DNA of 64,000 nucleotides, taken from contig NC_092809.1 in NCBI RefSeq assembly GCF_040954645.1, positions 76,740,435-76,804,434 of the forward strand, in the 5' to 3' direction. Source of the DNA: Diabrotica undecimpunctata (Eukaryota; Arthropoda; Insecta; Coleoptera; Chrysomelidae). The notes under the pieces are model-generated. The model did no database searches. It was given only the letters and a program-made list of their open reading frames with translations, and was not told the DNA's origin. Shown here one piece after another: positions 23,093-33,534 of the stretch (its first letter is position 1; each line of letters starts with the position of its first letter). The translations under genes and the position numbers were made by a program.

Positions 23093-23644
23093 CGAGCATT
23101 TAACCATATATCACAATATATTATTCGCTGGTGATAGTTTCTTTACGTTTCAAAGAGTCTCTAAAAATAATTTCTTGCGGGTCCCAGAATTACAGAAAAC
23201 ATAACCTTTCTGGCGGCTTGGATGCGTCTTTGGTTGCTTTGGACGGCTTTCTCCGCTGTCTACTCAAATGACTGCCGATTTGATTCTGGAGTGAAGTGAT
23301 AAATCCATATTTGAAATCGCGGCATCCATTTGGAAAACAGCTTTCTCATACCCAAATGTTCAAGTATAATAGGCAAAACCCCTTTATAAGTGTCAGCTAT
23401 CTCTTGCAAGTTAACTTTGCGGTTTTCCATAATAATTTTTTATGTTTTTGGGAATAACTGCATGATTTTGCCTTCCGGAGCGATCAGCATTATTGGTTTC
23501 GGTACGACCACGTTTGAATTCAGCAAATCATCGTTTAATAGTTGTAATCGATGGAGCAGAGTTCCGGTAATGCTTTTTTAGCCAATGCTCAGTTTCTGAT
23601 TCCTGAGTCCTCTTCTTCAACCTGATTATGAATGAAATAATAAA

Positions 23645-24360
23645 AAAAGACATTAAGTACATTAGAGGATAGAATTTCTATTTTTATTGTAAATAAATAA
23701 ACAAAAATATAAATTTAGTCTAAGGGTGTTTTGTGTAAGGTAAAATGTAAGAATATCTCTCAAAGTATGTGTTATGACGGTTGTATTGGTGATCACGTTT
23801 TTCAAATTGAGATTTCAACTAAAAAATTGTAAACGAATATGTAACAGTATTTCAGAATAATCCTAAATATCGTTAATCTTGTTTTCAACATGACAGTATT
23901 TTCAATGCGTGTACAAAAATGTAAAATCTGTATTAAATTATTGCATTTATAATCCCCTTTATGGAAATGAAACGTCAAAAGTCATAAAAACTCGACAAAT
24001 TTTCCTCGCCGCGTGGTGTTTATATACGTGTTTTTCAAAGTGGAAAATTTAATATTATACCCCCAGCAAACACAGCAATGGATGAACAGGTTGAGTAGAT
24101 ATGTTGAGTGTCAGCGGTTGAATCAAAGCCAAGCGGAAAAGAGTGATTATTTACCTACGGATTCCGGTTTTCCACCCCCTTTAACTGATTGTTTTCCTCA
24201 TCCATTGTTCACTCCCTTTTTTCTTCTTTTAGAAAAAGCGATATAGCTTTGCGCAATTCTTTATAAATTTTACAGTTTTACGTTCAGAAAAAAAAACGGT
24301 ATCTTATTGTGAGTATTATTACTATTCATGAGAGTAGGTAGGTAAATTCAAATTTATTTT
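23645..24360. other. No gene recognised
   Basis: A 77-codon plus-strand frame (24013-24246) has no recognisable family. The region is unlike the other repeats in the window. Confidence 0.4.
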
Positions 24361-24368
24361 TATTATTA

Positions 24369-24429
<61 letters not shown>

Positions 24430-24474
24430 GCAAAAAATGGTGTTATAAATTATTTATATTAACAGATAATATAT

Positions 24475-24543
<69 letters not shown>
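24361..24543. repeat. (TA)n tracts at the left edge of the PLE array
   Basis: Two long TA runs (about 24370-24426 and 24478-24543) separated by ~50 bp. The first, truncated PLE unit begins within a few bases of the second run. Confidence 0.95.
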
Positions 24544-24544
<1 letters not shown>

Positions 24545-24545
24545 C

Positions 24546-26277
24546 CTACTTACAACTGTGTTCTTCTCTTATAGATAATGATAGATCTTATGTTTCACTT
24601 ACATCCAATCCCACTTCTTCTCTGCAAAGGAAATGCAATACATTAATCGCATCCTTAGCCTCTTCCAATGAGATTGACCGTAACACAAAGAAAAAACTAA
24701 CAACATATAATGGGAACATTGCAAAGTTTTATGCTTTGCCAAAAATCCACAAACCAACACTATCGGTTCGTCCCATAGTAGCTTCCATTGGAACACCCAC
24801 TGAAAATATCTCAGCTTTTGTTACAGACATACTTACTAATGCATATAATTATGAAAGTCAATATTACATTAAAGATTCTTTTGAGATGGTAAATAAATAT
24901 AATGGCTACATACTTCCATCAAATTATGTCCTCGTTAGCCTTGACGTTGTATCCTTATTCAGCAATGTTCATCTAGGAATATGTTTGACATCAATAGAGA
25001 TCAACTGGGACCGTATTAGAGGTTGTTGTTCCATGTCTTACGACAGATTCATCAGCATCGTCGAATTTCTCTTTAACAACACTTACTTCTCATTTAATGA
25101 TAAATTCTATCAACAAACTTTCGGTACCCCTATGGGAGCTAAGATTTCTCCTATCATTGCAACTTACGTTATGGATTATGTATTAGACTCAGTCATTCCT
25201 TTACTATCCTTTAATATTCCATTTATTAAAAAATATGTTGATGATATCCTTTTGGCTATACCCAATGACAAGGTAGATGAACTATTAGACACTTTTAATG
25301 GTTATGACCCCTACATCCAGTTCACTATAGAGAGGGAAGATGGTAATTGGTCCGTCCCCTTTCTCGACATAAGGATGATCAGGGAAACCAACAACATCAA
25401 AATAGATTGGTATCAAAAACCGACCCATTCTGGTAGATACCTTAACTACAACTCATACCATAATAATTCTACCAAAGTCAACTTAATCAAACAGATGAAA
25501 AATAGATTAACAAAACTATCAGATCCTTCATTTCATACAAAAAACCTACAAATCATACAGAAACTTTTTATTTCAAACGCTTATCCAACACCATTAGTTA
25601 ATAAGATTTTGTTTAATACTATCCATGACGAAGATATTTCACCTTCCTTCGCGACTAACAATGCTGATCCTGATGTCTTAAGTGGGAACCCAGTCTCTGA
25701 TACTCCTATAAACAAATATTTTTCATTACCATATTTCAGAGATATCACTCCGGGGTTAACAAGGATTCTGAAAAGTGTTGAAAATAGCTTTGGCAATAAT
25801 AATGACAACATTAAACTTAATGTAGCTTGTAGATCAGCCCTAACAATTAATAATCTTTATTCTAAGATAAAAGATAAGACTCCCATAGATAGGCTTAGTA
25901 ATATTGTCTACAACATTCCATGTCTCTCTTGCAACAATTCCTACATCGGTCAAACATCTCAATTATTGAAATCACGTATTACACTACACAAAAGTGATTC
26001 TCGACTTCACCCTGACCGTTGTGCATTAGCCAAACATGTCCATTCCACTGGTCATCTCATAGACTATACTAACACCACAATTCTCCACCGTGAGAACAAT
26101 AAATCTAAAAGAGAGTTCATTGAAATGTCTTATATTTTCCTTAACGATTTCTCCATTAATGTTAAGAGTGACATCAAGAATCTAAGCGATATATACCACC
26201 TGTTACTTAAATCAGATACCAAGAACAATACTAGATCACAGATTACTAACTTGACTGATATATCCATTAACAACTAA
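24546..26277 (+). CDS. PLE RT-GIY-YIG protein, 5'-truncated copy
   Basis: In frame with the other units from the residues [13 protein letters not shown] (position ~281 of 855) to the stop at 26277. The upstream Met at 24532 lies in TA repeat sequence and is fortuitous. The RT core and nuclease domain are complete and undamaged. The N-terminal ~280 residues are missing, so the protein is unlikely to work alone. Differences from unit 2 that I see: Ser for Pro near residue 303, Leu for Ile at 514 (just after YVDD), and Ile for Met in the GHL.DYT block of the nuclease domain. Confidence 0.9.
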
Positions 26278-26769
26278 CATACCTTTATAATTAATTTTCA
26301 TTAACAAAAAATATATAACATTCCCTTGCTTTTCTTAGATACGTCTCAATAAGATTCAATAATACATGAACAATATAATATAATTAAATAAAGAAAATCA
26401 AAATAATATTTCCCTTTACTGGGATTTAAATTCATTCGTTTTTTACCAATGAACCTTAACGACATAAAGATTCATACCAGCTAATAATGAAGTTGTCAGC
26501 GCTTGCGTTCTGGCTTAAACAGAACCTCACTTTTAACTATCTAAAAATCAAAAATTTAGTTATTGCCGACATTTCAAAGAATTACCTCCTTTTAAATGTA
26601 GTTGCATTGGGTTTTTCGATTAACCTTGGGTAAGCCTTTACGTGTCAAGTTCGAAGCTACCATACATTTCAATCCTTATAAAAAACTTTTTTTGCACATA
26701 GTAACAAAAAACACCACTATGTTACTAGCAAAGTTTTTTAATATTCTAACTCTACAATTCTAAGTTACG

Positions 26770-26832
26770 GTAAGATCAATAATGTTTTAATAGATAATAT
26801 ATGGTAGCTAATTATAATTTATTCTCTTTCAG
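26770..26832 (+). other. Candidate intron in the PLE leader (63 nt)
   Basis: GTAAGATC at 26770 and a pyrimidine-rich TTCTCTTTCAG ending at 26832 frame a 63-nt interval with canonical GT-AG ends. Equivalent intervals are at 30045-30107, 33320-33382 and 36595-36657. Penelope elements are known to keep introns in their leader. The acceptor lies inside stem I of the ribozyme. Confidence 0.5.
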
Positions 26833-26880
26833 CCCTGAAGAAGCCAAATTAATTCTCTTTGGCGAAAACGTTCGGCGAAA
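26827..26880 (+). ncRNA. Hammerhead-like ribozyme, spacer 1
   Basis: Stem I: TTTC-A-GCC (26827-26834) with GGC-GAAA (26874-26880), 7 bp with a bulged A. Core CTGAAGA (26835-26841), one extra A, stem II GCCAAA (26843-26848) with TTTGGC (26858-26863), GAA (26864-26866), palindromic stem III AACGTT (26867-26872), then C26873. Predicted cleavage is between 26873 and 26874. A monomer cannot close stem III; two copies can pair there, giving a dimeric hammerhead. PLE hammerheads with minimal stem III are published; this instance is inferred. Confidence 0.75.
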
Positions 26881-26984
26881 CAATTGATACACATTAGAGT
26901 ATTTCTTGCAGATTTCCCCAATATTTAAGAGTTTACTATTTAACTAATCTGCAAAGATTAAATTTCTTTTCTTTTTAGAGGAAC

Positions 26985-29552
26985 ATGGGGTTCTATAACA
27001 AGATATGGGTTAATTATGGTGCTGAGGCGTTGAGGTTGCTCAAGGATTACCAAAAAACTAATGTAAGACTAGCAAAAGAAAGGAATCGGAGACTTTTTTT
27101 ATTGTCATGTCGTTCTAAAGGTATAACACCAAAACACATTGTTCATGCCACCTCCTCTGTCCAAAACTATATTCACAGAAATGGTTTCTGGCAATTGCAG
27201 GGATGTCAACAAATTATCAGGTTAGATAGCAAACTTTTAAATGTTGAGATTGCAACCAATCATAGAGTTCTCAAACAGTTAGAAAAATCACTCACTGAAC
27301 AAAAAACCGAAATCATTAGATCAACCTCGGAATATGATTGGATGCAATTTTCACATATTCAATCTATTAGATATAATAAAATATTTTATTCAATTAAATC
27401 AGACAATATCAAAAAAATTAACTCACTATATCAGTCCTGTTGTAAATCTGTTCTTAAAACTGATCCAAAATGGATTAAAAATTTATCTACCACAACTATT
27501 CCTGATGATATTCTAGGTTTCTTGGCATTAGGAAATAAATTTAGCATCGAACCAAAGTTAGGAAAAGATTTTCAAGTAAAAACACTTTTAGCAGACTTAG
27601 AATACATAATTTCTTCATTGCCATCTGAATTAGAACAAAACTTAATCCGATCAAGAACCACCAACATTATCACTAATCACATTTTGAATACTTCTAAATC
27701 ATCTAATACTTTTTTTCATAACTTATATACTAAAACAAAAAAATTTCTTAAATACAATCCTGAGCTCTTAGTAACAAAAGCAGACAAAGGTAATGTTACA
27801 GTCATCTTAGAAAAAACTCACTACTTACAACTGTGTTCTTCTCTTATAGATAATGATAGATCTTATGTTTCACTTACATCCAATCCCACTCCTTCTCTGC
27901 AAAGGAAATGCAATACATTAATCGCATCCTTAGCCTCTTCCAATGAGATTGACCGTAACACAAAGAAAAAACTAACAACATATAATGGGAACATTGCAAA
28001 GTTTTATGCTTTGCCAAAAATCCACAAACCAACACTATCGGTTCGTCCCATAGTAGCTTCCATTGGAACACCCACTGAAAATATCTCAGCTTTTGTTACA
28101 GACATACTTACTAATGCATATAATTATGAAAGTCAATATTACATTAAAGATTCTTTTGAGATGGTAAATAAATATAATGGCTACATACTTCCATCAAATT
28201 ATGTCCTCGTTAGCCTTGACGTTGTATCCTTATTCAGCAATGTTCATCTAGGAATATGTTTGACATCAATAGAGATCAACTGGGACCGTATTAGAGGTTG
28301 TTGTTCCATGTCTTACGACAGATTCATCAGCATCGTCGAATTTCTCTTTAACAACACTTACTTCTCATTTAATGATAAATTCTATCAACAAACTTTCGGT
28401 ACCCCTATGGGAGCTAAGATTTCTCCTATCATTGCAACTTACGTTATGGATTATGTATTAGACTCAGTCATTCCTTTACTATCCTTTAATATTCCATTTA
28501 TTAAAAAATATGTTGATGATATCATTTTGGCTATACCCAATGACAAGGTAGATGAACTATTAGACACTTTTAATGGTTATGACCCCTACATCCAGTTCAC
28601 TATAGAGAGGGAAGATGGTAATTGGTCCGTCCCCTTTCTCGACATAAGGATGATCAGGGAAACCAACAACATCAAAATAGATTGGTATCAAAAACCGACC
28701 CATTCTGGTAGATACCTTAACTACAACTCATACCATAATAATTCTACCAAAGTCAACTTAATCAAACAGATGAAAAATAGATTAACAAAACTATCAGATC
28801 CTTCATTTCATACAAAAAACCTACAAATCATACAGAAACTTTTTATTTCAAACGCTTATCCAACACCATTAGTTAATAAGATTTTGTTTAATACTATCCA
28901 TGACGAAGATATTTCACCTTCCTTCGCGACTAACAATGCTGATCCTGATGTCTTAAGTGGGAACCCAGTCTCTGATACTCCTATAAACAAATATTTTTCA
29001 TTACCATATTTCAGAGATATCACTCCGGGGTTAACAAGGATTCTGAAAAGTGTTGAAAATAGCTTTGGCAATAATAATGACAACATTAAACTTAATGTAG
29101 CTTGTAGATCAGCCCTAACAATTAATAATCTTTATTCTAAGATAAAAGATAAGACTCCCATAGATAGGCTTAGTAATATTGTCTACAACATTCCATGTCT
29201 CTCTTGCAACAATTCCTACATCGGTCAAACATCTCAATTATTGAAATCACGTATTACACTACACAAAAGTGATTCTCGACTTCACCCTGACCGTTGTGCA
29301 TTAGCCAAACATGTCCATTCCACTGGTCATCTCATGGACTATACTAACACCACAATTCTCCACCGTGAGAACAATAAATCTAAAAGAGAGTTCATTGAAA
29401 TGTCTTATATTTTCCTTAACGATTTCTCCATTAATGTTAAGAGTGACATCAAGAATCTAAGCGATATATACCACCTGTTACTTAAATCAGATACCAAGAA
29501 CAATACTAGATCACAGATTACTAACTTGACTGATATATCCATTAACAACTAA
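26985..29552 (+). CDS. Penelope-like RT with GIY-YIG endonuclease (unit 2)
   Basis: 855 aa, intact. An N-terminal region (1-260) rich in Lys and hydrophobic residues is followed by RT motifs: KADKGNVTVILEK (~265-277), [13 protein letters not shown] (344-356, PLE hallmark), LDVVSLFSN with catalytic Asp 412, TPMGAKISP (473-481), and KYVDDIILA with catalytic Asp pair 511-512. A linker leads to the GIY-YIG nuclease ([18 protein letters not shown] from ~732; Arg near 756; Glu in REFIE near 802). The family primes reverse transcription at nicked DNA and is related to telomerase RT. Start chosen at the first in-frame ATG, directly after AGGAAC. It probably acts in the nucleus on its own RNA. Ile 514 is shared with unit 3 only. 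Confidence 0.95.
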   Translation: MGFYNKIWVNYGAEALRLLKDYQKTNVRLAKERNRRLFLLSCRSKGITPKHIVHATSSVQNYIHRNGFWQLQGCQQIIRLDSKLLNVEIATNHRVLKQLEKSLTEQKTEIIRSTSEYDWMQFSHIQSIRYNKIFYSIKSDNIKKINSLYQSCCKSVLKTDPKWIKNLSTTTIPDDILGFLALGNKFSIEPKLGKDFQVKTLLADLEYIISSLPSELEQNLIRSRTTNIITNHILNTSKSSNTFFHNLYTKTKKFLKYNPELLVTKADKGNVTVILEKTHYLQLCSSLIDNDRSYVSLTSNPTPSLQRKCNTLIASLASSNEIDRNTKKKLTTYNGNIAKFYALPKIHKPTLSVRPIVASIGTPTENISAFVTDILTNAYNYESQYYIKDSFEMVNKYNGYILPSNYVLVSLDVVSLFSNVHLGICLTSIEINWDRIRGCCSMSYDRFISIVEFLFNNTYFSFNDKFYQQTFGTPMGAKISPIIATYVMDYVLDSVIPLLSFNIPFIKKYVDDIILAIPNDKVDELLDTFNGYDPYIQFTIEREDGNWSVPFLDIRMIRETNNIKIDWYQKPTHSGRYLNYNSYHNNSTKVNLIKQMKNRLTKLSDPSFHTKNLQIIQKLFISNAYPTPLVNKILFNTIHDEDISPSFATNNADPDVLSGNPVSDTPINKYFSLPYFRDITPGLTRILKSVENSFGNNNDNIKLNVACRSALTINNLYSKIKDKTPIDRLSNIVYNIPCLSCNNSYIGQTSQLLKSRITLHKSDSRLHPDRCALAKHVHSTGHLMDYTNTTILHRENNKSKREFIEMSYIFLNDFSINVKSDIKNLSDIYHLLLKSDTKNNTRSQITNLTDISINN

Positions 29553-30101
29553 CATACCTTTATAATTAATTTTCATTAACAAAAAATATATAACATTCCC
29601 TTGCTTTTCTTAGATACGTCTCAATAAGATTCAATAATACATGAACAATATAATATAATTAAATAAAGAAAATCAAAATAATATTTCCCTTTACTGGGAT
29701 TTAAATTCATTCGTTTTTTACCAATGAACCTTAACGACATAAAGATTCATACCAGCTAATAATGAAGTTGTCAGCGCTTGCGTTCTGGCTTAAACAGAAC
29801 CTCACTTTTAACTATCTAAAAATCAAAAATTTAGTTATTGCCGACATTTCAAAGAATTACCTCCTTTTAAATGTAGTTGCATTGGGTTTTTCGATTAACC
29901 TTGGGTAAGCCTTTACGTGTCAAGTTCGAAGCTACCATACATTTCAATCCTTATAAAAAACTTTTTTTGCACATAGTAACAAAAAACACCACTATGTTAC
30001 TAGCAAAGTTTTTTAATATTCTAACTCTACAATTCTAAGTTACGGTAAGATCAATAATGTTTTAATAGATAATATATGGTAGCTAATTATAATTTATTCT
30101 C

Positions 30102-30155
30102 TTTCAGCCCTGAAGAAGCCAAATTAATTCTCTTTGGCGAAAACGTTCGGCGAAA
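30102..30155 (+). ncRNA. Hammerhead-like ribozyme, spacer 2
   Basis: Same sequence and fold as at 26827-26880; predicted cleavage after 30148, exactly 3275 nt from the previous site. Confidence 0.75.
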
Positions 30156-30259
30156 CAATTGATACACATTAGAGTATTTCTTGCAGATTTCCCCAATATT
30201 TAAGAGTTTACTATTTAACTAATCTGCAAAGATTAAATTTCTTTTCTTTTTAGAGGAAC

Positions 30260-32827
30260 ATGGGGTTCTATAACAAGATATGGGTTAATTATGGTGCTGA
30301 GGCGTTGAGGTTGCTCAAGGATTACCAAAAAACTAATGTAAGACTAGCAAAAGAAAGGAATCGGAGACTTTTTTTATTGTCATGTCGTTCTAAAGGTATA
30401 ACACCAAAACACATTGTTCATGCCACCTCCTCTGTCCAAAACTATATTCACAGAAATGGTTTCTGGCAATTGCAGGGATGTCAACAAATTATCAGGTTAG
30501 ATAGCAAACTTTTAAATGTTGAGATTGCAACCAATCATAGAGTTCTCAAACAGTTAGAAAAATCACTCACTGAACAAAAAACCGAAATCATTAGATCAAC
30601 CTCGGAATATGATTGGATGCAATTTTCACATATTCAATCTATTAGATATAATAAAATATTTTATTCAATTAAATCAGACAATATCAAAAAAATTAACTCA
30701 CTATATCAGTCCTGTTGTAAATCTGTTCTTAAAACTGATCCAAAATGGATTAAAAATTTATCTACCACAACTATTCCTGATGATATTCTAGGTTTCTTGG
30801 CATTAGGAAATAAATTTAGCATCGAACCAAAGTTAGGAAAAGATTTTCAAGTAAAAACACTTTTAGCAGACTTAGAATACATAATTTCTTCATTGCCATC
30901 TGAATTAGAACAAAACTTAATCCGATCAAGAACCACCAACATTATCACTAATCACATTTTGAATACTTCTAAATCATCTAATACTTTTTTTCATAACTTA
31001 TATACTAAAACAAAAAAATTTCTTAAATACAATCCTGAGCTCTTAGTAACAAAAGCAGACAAAGGTAATGTTACAGTCATCTTAGAAAAAACTCACTACT
31101 TACAACTGTGTTCTTCTCTTATAGATAATGATAGATCTTATGTTTCACTTACATCCAATCCCACTCCTTCTCTGCAAAGGAAATGCAATACATTAATCGC
31201 ATCCTTAGCCTCTTCCAATGAGATTGACCGTAACACAAAGAAAAAACTAACAACATATAATGGGAACATTGCAAAGTTTTATGCTTTGCCAAAAATCCAC
31301 AAACCAACACTATCGGTTCGTCCCATAGTAGCTTCCATTGGAACACCCACTGAAAATATCTCAGCTTTTGTTACAGACATACTTACTAATGCATATAATT
31401 ATGAAAGTCAATATTACATTAAAGATTCTTTTGAGATGGTAAATAAATATAATGGCTACATACTTCCATCAAATTATGTCCTCGTTAGCCTTGACGTTGT
31501 ATCCTTATTCAGCAATGTTCATCTAGGAATATGTTTGACATCAATAGAGATCAACTGGGACCGTATTAGAGGTTGTTGTTCCATGTCTTACGACAGATTC
31601 ATCAGCATCGTCGAATTTCTCTTTAACAACACTTACTTCTCATTTAATGATAAATTCTATCAACAAACTTTCGGTACCCCTATGGGAGCTAAGATTTCTC
31701 CTATCATTGCAACTTACGTTATGGATTATGTATTAGACTCAGTCATTCCTTTACTATCCTTTAATATTCCATTTATTAAAAAATATGTTGATGATATCAT
31801 TTTGGCTATACCCAATGACAAGGTAGATGAACTATTAGACACTTTTAATGGTTATGACCCCTACATCCAGTTCACTATAGAGAGGGAAGATGGTAATTGG
31901 TCCGTCCCCTTTCTCGACATAAGGATGATCAGGGAAACCAACAACATCAAAATAGATTGGTATCAAAAACCGACCCATTCTGGTAGATACCTTAACTACA
32001 ACTCATACCATAATAATTCTACCAAAGTCAACTTAATCAAACAGATGAAAAATAGATTAACAAAACTATCAGATCCTTCATTTCATACAAAAAACCTACA
32101 AATCATACAGAAACTTTTTATTTCAAACGCTTATCCAACACCATTAGTTAATAAGATTTTGTTTAATACTATCCATGACGAAGATATTTCACCTTCCTTC
32201 GCGACTAACAATGCTGATCCTGATGTCTTAAGTGGGAACCCAGTCTCTGATACTCCTATAAACAAATATTTTTCATTACCATATTTCAGAGATATCACTC
32301 CGGGGTTAACAAGGATTCTGAAAAGTGTTGAAAATAGCTTTGGCAATAATAATGACAACATTAAACTTAATGTAGCTTGTAGATCAGCCCTAACAATTAA
32401 TAATCTTTATTCTAAGATAAAAGATAAGACTCCCATAGATAGGCTTAGTAATATTGTCTACAACATTCCATGTCTCTCTTGCAACAATTCCTACATCGGT
32501 CAAACATCTCAATTATTGAAATCACGTATTACACTACACAAAAGTGATTCTCGACTTCACCCTGACCGTTGTGCATTAGCCAAACATGTCCATTCCACTG
32601 GTCATCTCATGGACTATACTAACACCACAATTCTCCACCGTGAGAACAATAAATCTAAAAGAGAGTTCATTGAAATGTCTTATATTTTCCTTAACGATTT
32701 CTCCATTAATGTTAAGAGTGACATCAAGAATCTAAGCGATATATACCACCTGTTACTTAAATCAGATACCAAGAACAATACTAGATCACAGATTACTAAC
32801 TTGACTGATATATCCATTAACAACTAA
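30260..32827 (+). CDS. Penelope-like RT with GIY-YIG endonuclease (unit 3)
   Basis: 855 aa, identical to the unit 2 protein by eye, including Ile 514. All RT motifs (PKIHK, Asp 412, TPMGAK, YVDD) and the GIY-YIG domain are intact. Units 2 and 3 seem to be the youngest pair in the array. Confidence 0.95.
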   Translation: MGFYNKIWVNYGAEALRLLKDYQKTNVRLAKERNRRLFLLSCRSKGITPKHIVHATSSVQNYIHRNGFWQLQGCQQIIRLDSKLLNVEIATNHRVLKQLEKSLTEQKTEIIRSTSEYDWMQFSHIQSIRYNKIFYSIKSDNIKKINSLYQSCCKSVLKTDPKWIKNLSTTTIPDDILGFLALGNKFSIEPKLGKDFQVKTLLADLEYIISSLPSELEQNLIRSRTTNIITNHILNTSKSSNTFFHNLYTKTKKFLKYNPELLVTKADKGNVTVILEKTHYLQLCSSLIDNDRSYVSLTSNPTPSLQRKCNTLIASLASSNEIDRNTKKKLTTYNGNIAKFYALPKIHKPTLSVRPIVASIGTPTENISAFVTDILTNAYNYESQYYIKDSFEMVNKYNGYILPSNYVLVSLDVVSLFSNVHLGICLTSIEINWDRIRGCCSMSYDRFISIVEFLFNNTYFSFNDKFYQQTFGTPMGAKISPIIATYVMDYVLDSVIPLLSFNIPFIKKYVDDIILAIPNDKVDELLDTFNGYDPYIQFTIEREDGNWSVPFLDIRMIRETNNIKIDWYQKPTHSGRYLNYNSYHNNSTKVNLIKQMKNRLTKLSDPSFHTKNLQIIQKLFISNAYPTPLVNKILFNTIHDEDISPSFATNNADPDVLSGNPVSDTPINKYFSLPYFRDITPGLTRILKSVENSFGNNNDNIKLNVACRSALTINNLYSKIKDKTPIDRLSNIVYNIPCLSCNNSYIGQTSQLLKSRITLHKSDSRLHPDRCALAKHVHSTGHLMDYTNTTILHRENNKSKREFIEMSYIFLNDFSINVKSDIKNLSDIYHLLLKSDTKNNTRSQITNLTDISINN

Positions 32828-33376
32828 CATACCTTTATAATTAATTTTCATTAACAAAAAATATATAACATTCCCTTGCTTTTCTTAGATACGTCTCAAT
32901 AAGATTCAATAATACATGAACAATATAATATAATTAAATAAAGAAAATCAAAATAATATTTCCCTTTACTGGGATTTAAATTCATTCGTTTTTTACCAAT
33001 GAACCTTAACGACATAAAGATTCATACCAGCTAATAATGAAGTTGTCAGCGCTTGCGTTCTGGCTTAAACAGAACCTCACTTTTAACTATCTAAAAATCA
33101 AAAATTTAGTTATTGCCGACATTTCAAAGAATTACCTCCTTTTAAATGTAGTTGCATTGGGTTTTTCGATTAACCTTGGGTAAGCCTTTACGTGTCAAGT
33201 TCGAAGCTACCATACATTTCAATCCTTATAAAAAACTTTTTTTGCACATAGTAACAAAAAACACCACTATGTTACTAGCAAAGTTTTTTAATATTCTAAC
33301 TCTACAATTCTAAGTTACGGTAAGATCAATAATGTTTTAATAGATAATATATGGTAGCTAATTATAATTTATTCTC

Positions 33377-33430
33377 TTTCAGCCCTGAAGAAGCCAAATT
33401 AATTCTCTTTGGCGAAAACGTTCGGCGAAA
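33377..33430 (+). ncRNA. Hammerhead-like ribozyme, spacer 3
   Basis: Same fold; predicted cleavage after 33423. Confidence 0.75.
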
Positions 33431-33534
33431 CAATTGATACACATTAGAGTATTTCTTGCAGATTTCCCCAATATTTAAGAGTTTACTATTTAACTAATCT
33501 GCAAAGATTAAATTTCTTTTCTTTTTAGAGGAAC

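Larger units (their letters stand above)
22250..23640 (-). pseudogene. mariner transposase relic, split by a PLE foldback
   Basis: From 23600 down, the minus strand reads WLKKHYRNSAPSITTIKR, AEFKRGRTETNNADRSGRQN, LGMRKLFSKWMPR-like pieces and ESRPKQPKTH. After the interruption at 22693-23092 it resumes with ENLWFQQDNALCHK, ELGFELLPHTPCSPDVA and YHLFFNLKN to about 22320. These are the HTH, first, second and third catalytic regions of irritans-type mariners. Many stops and frameshifts. No terminal inverted repeat was identified with confidence. Confidence 0.82.
26278..26984 (+). promoter_or_regulatory. PLE spacer (pLTR-equivalent) between units 1 and 2
   Basis: 707 bp that serve as the 3' end of one unit and the 5' leader of the next; repeated at 29553-30259, 32828-33534 and, to the TA tract, 36103-36764. 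Contents in order: a possible poly(A) signal (AATTAAATAAAG near 26380), a candidate 63-nt intron, the ribozyme motif, the unit boundary at 26939, then a pyrimidine tract ending TTTTTAG at 26978, seven bases before the ATG, which resembles a second splice acceptor. By analogy with other PLEs this region should hold the promoter, but I see no clear TATA box. Confidence 0.7.
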
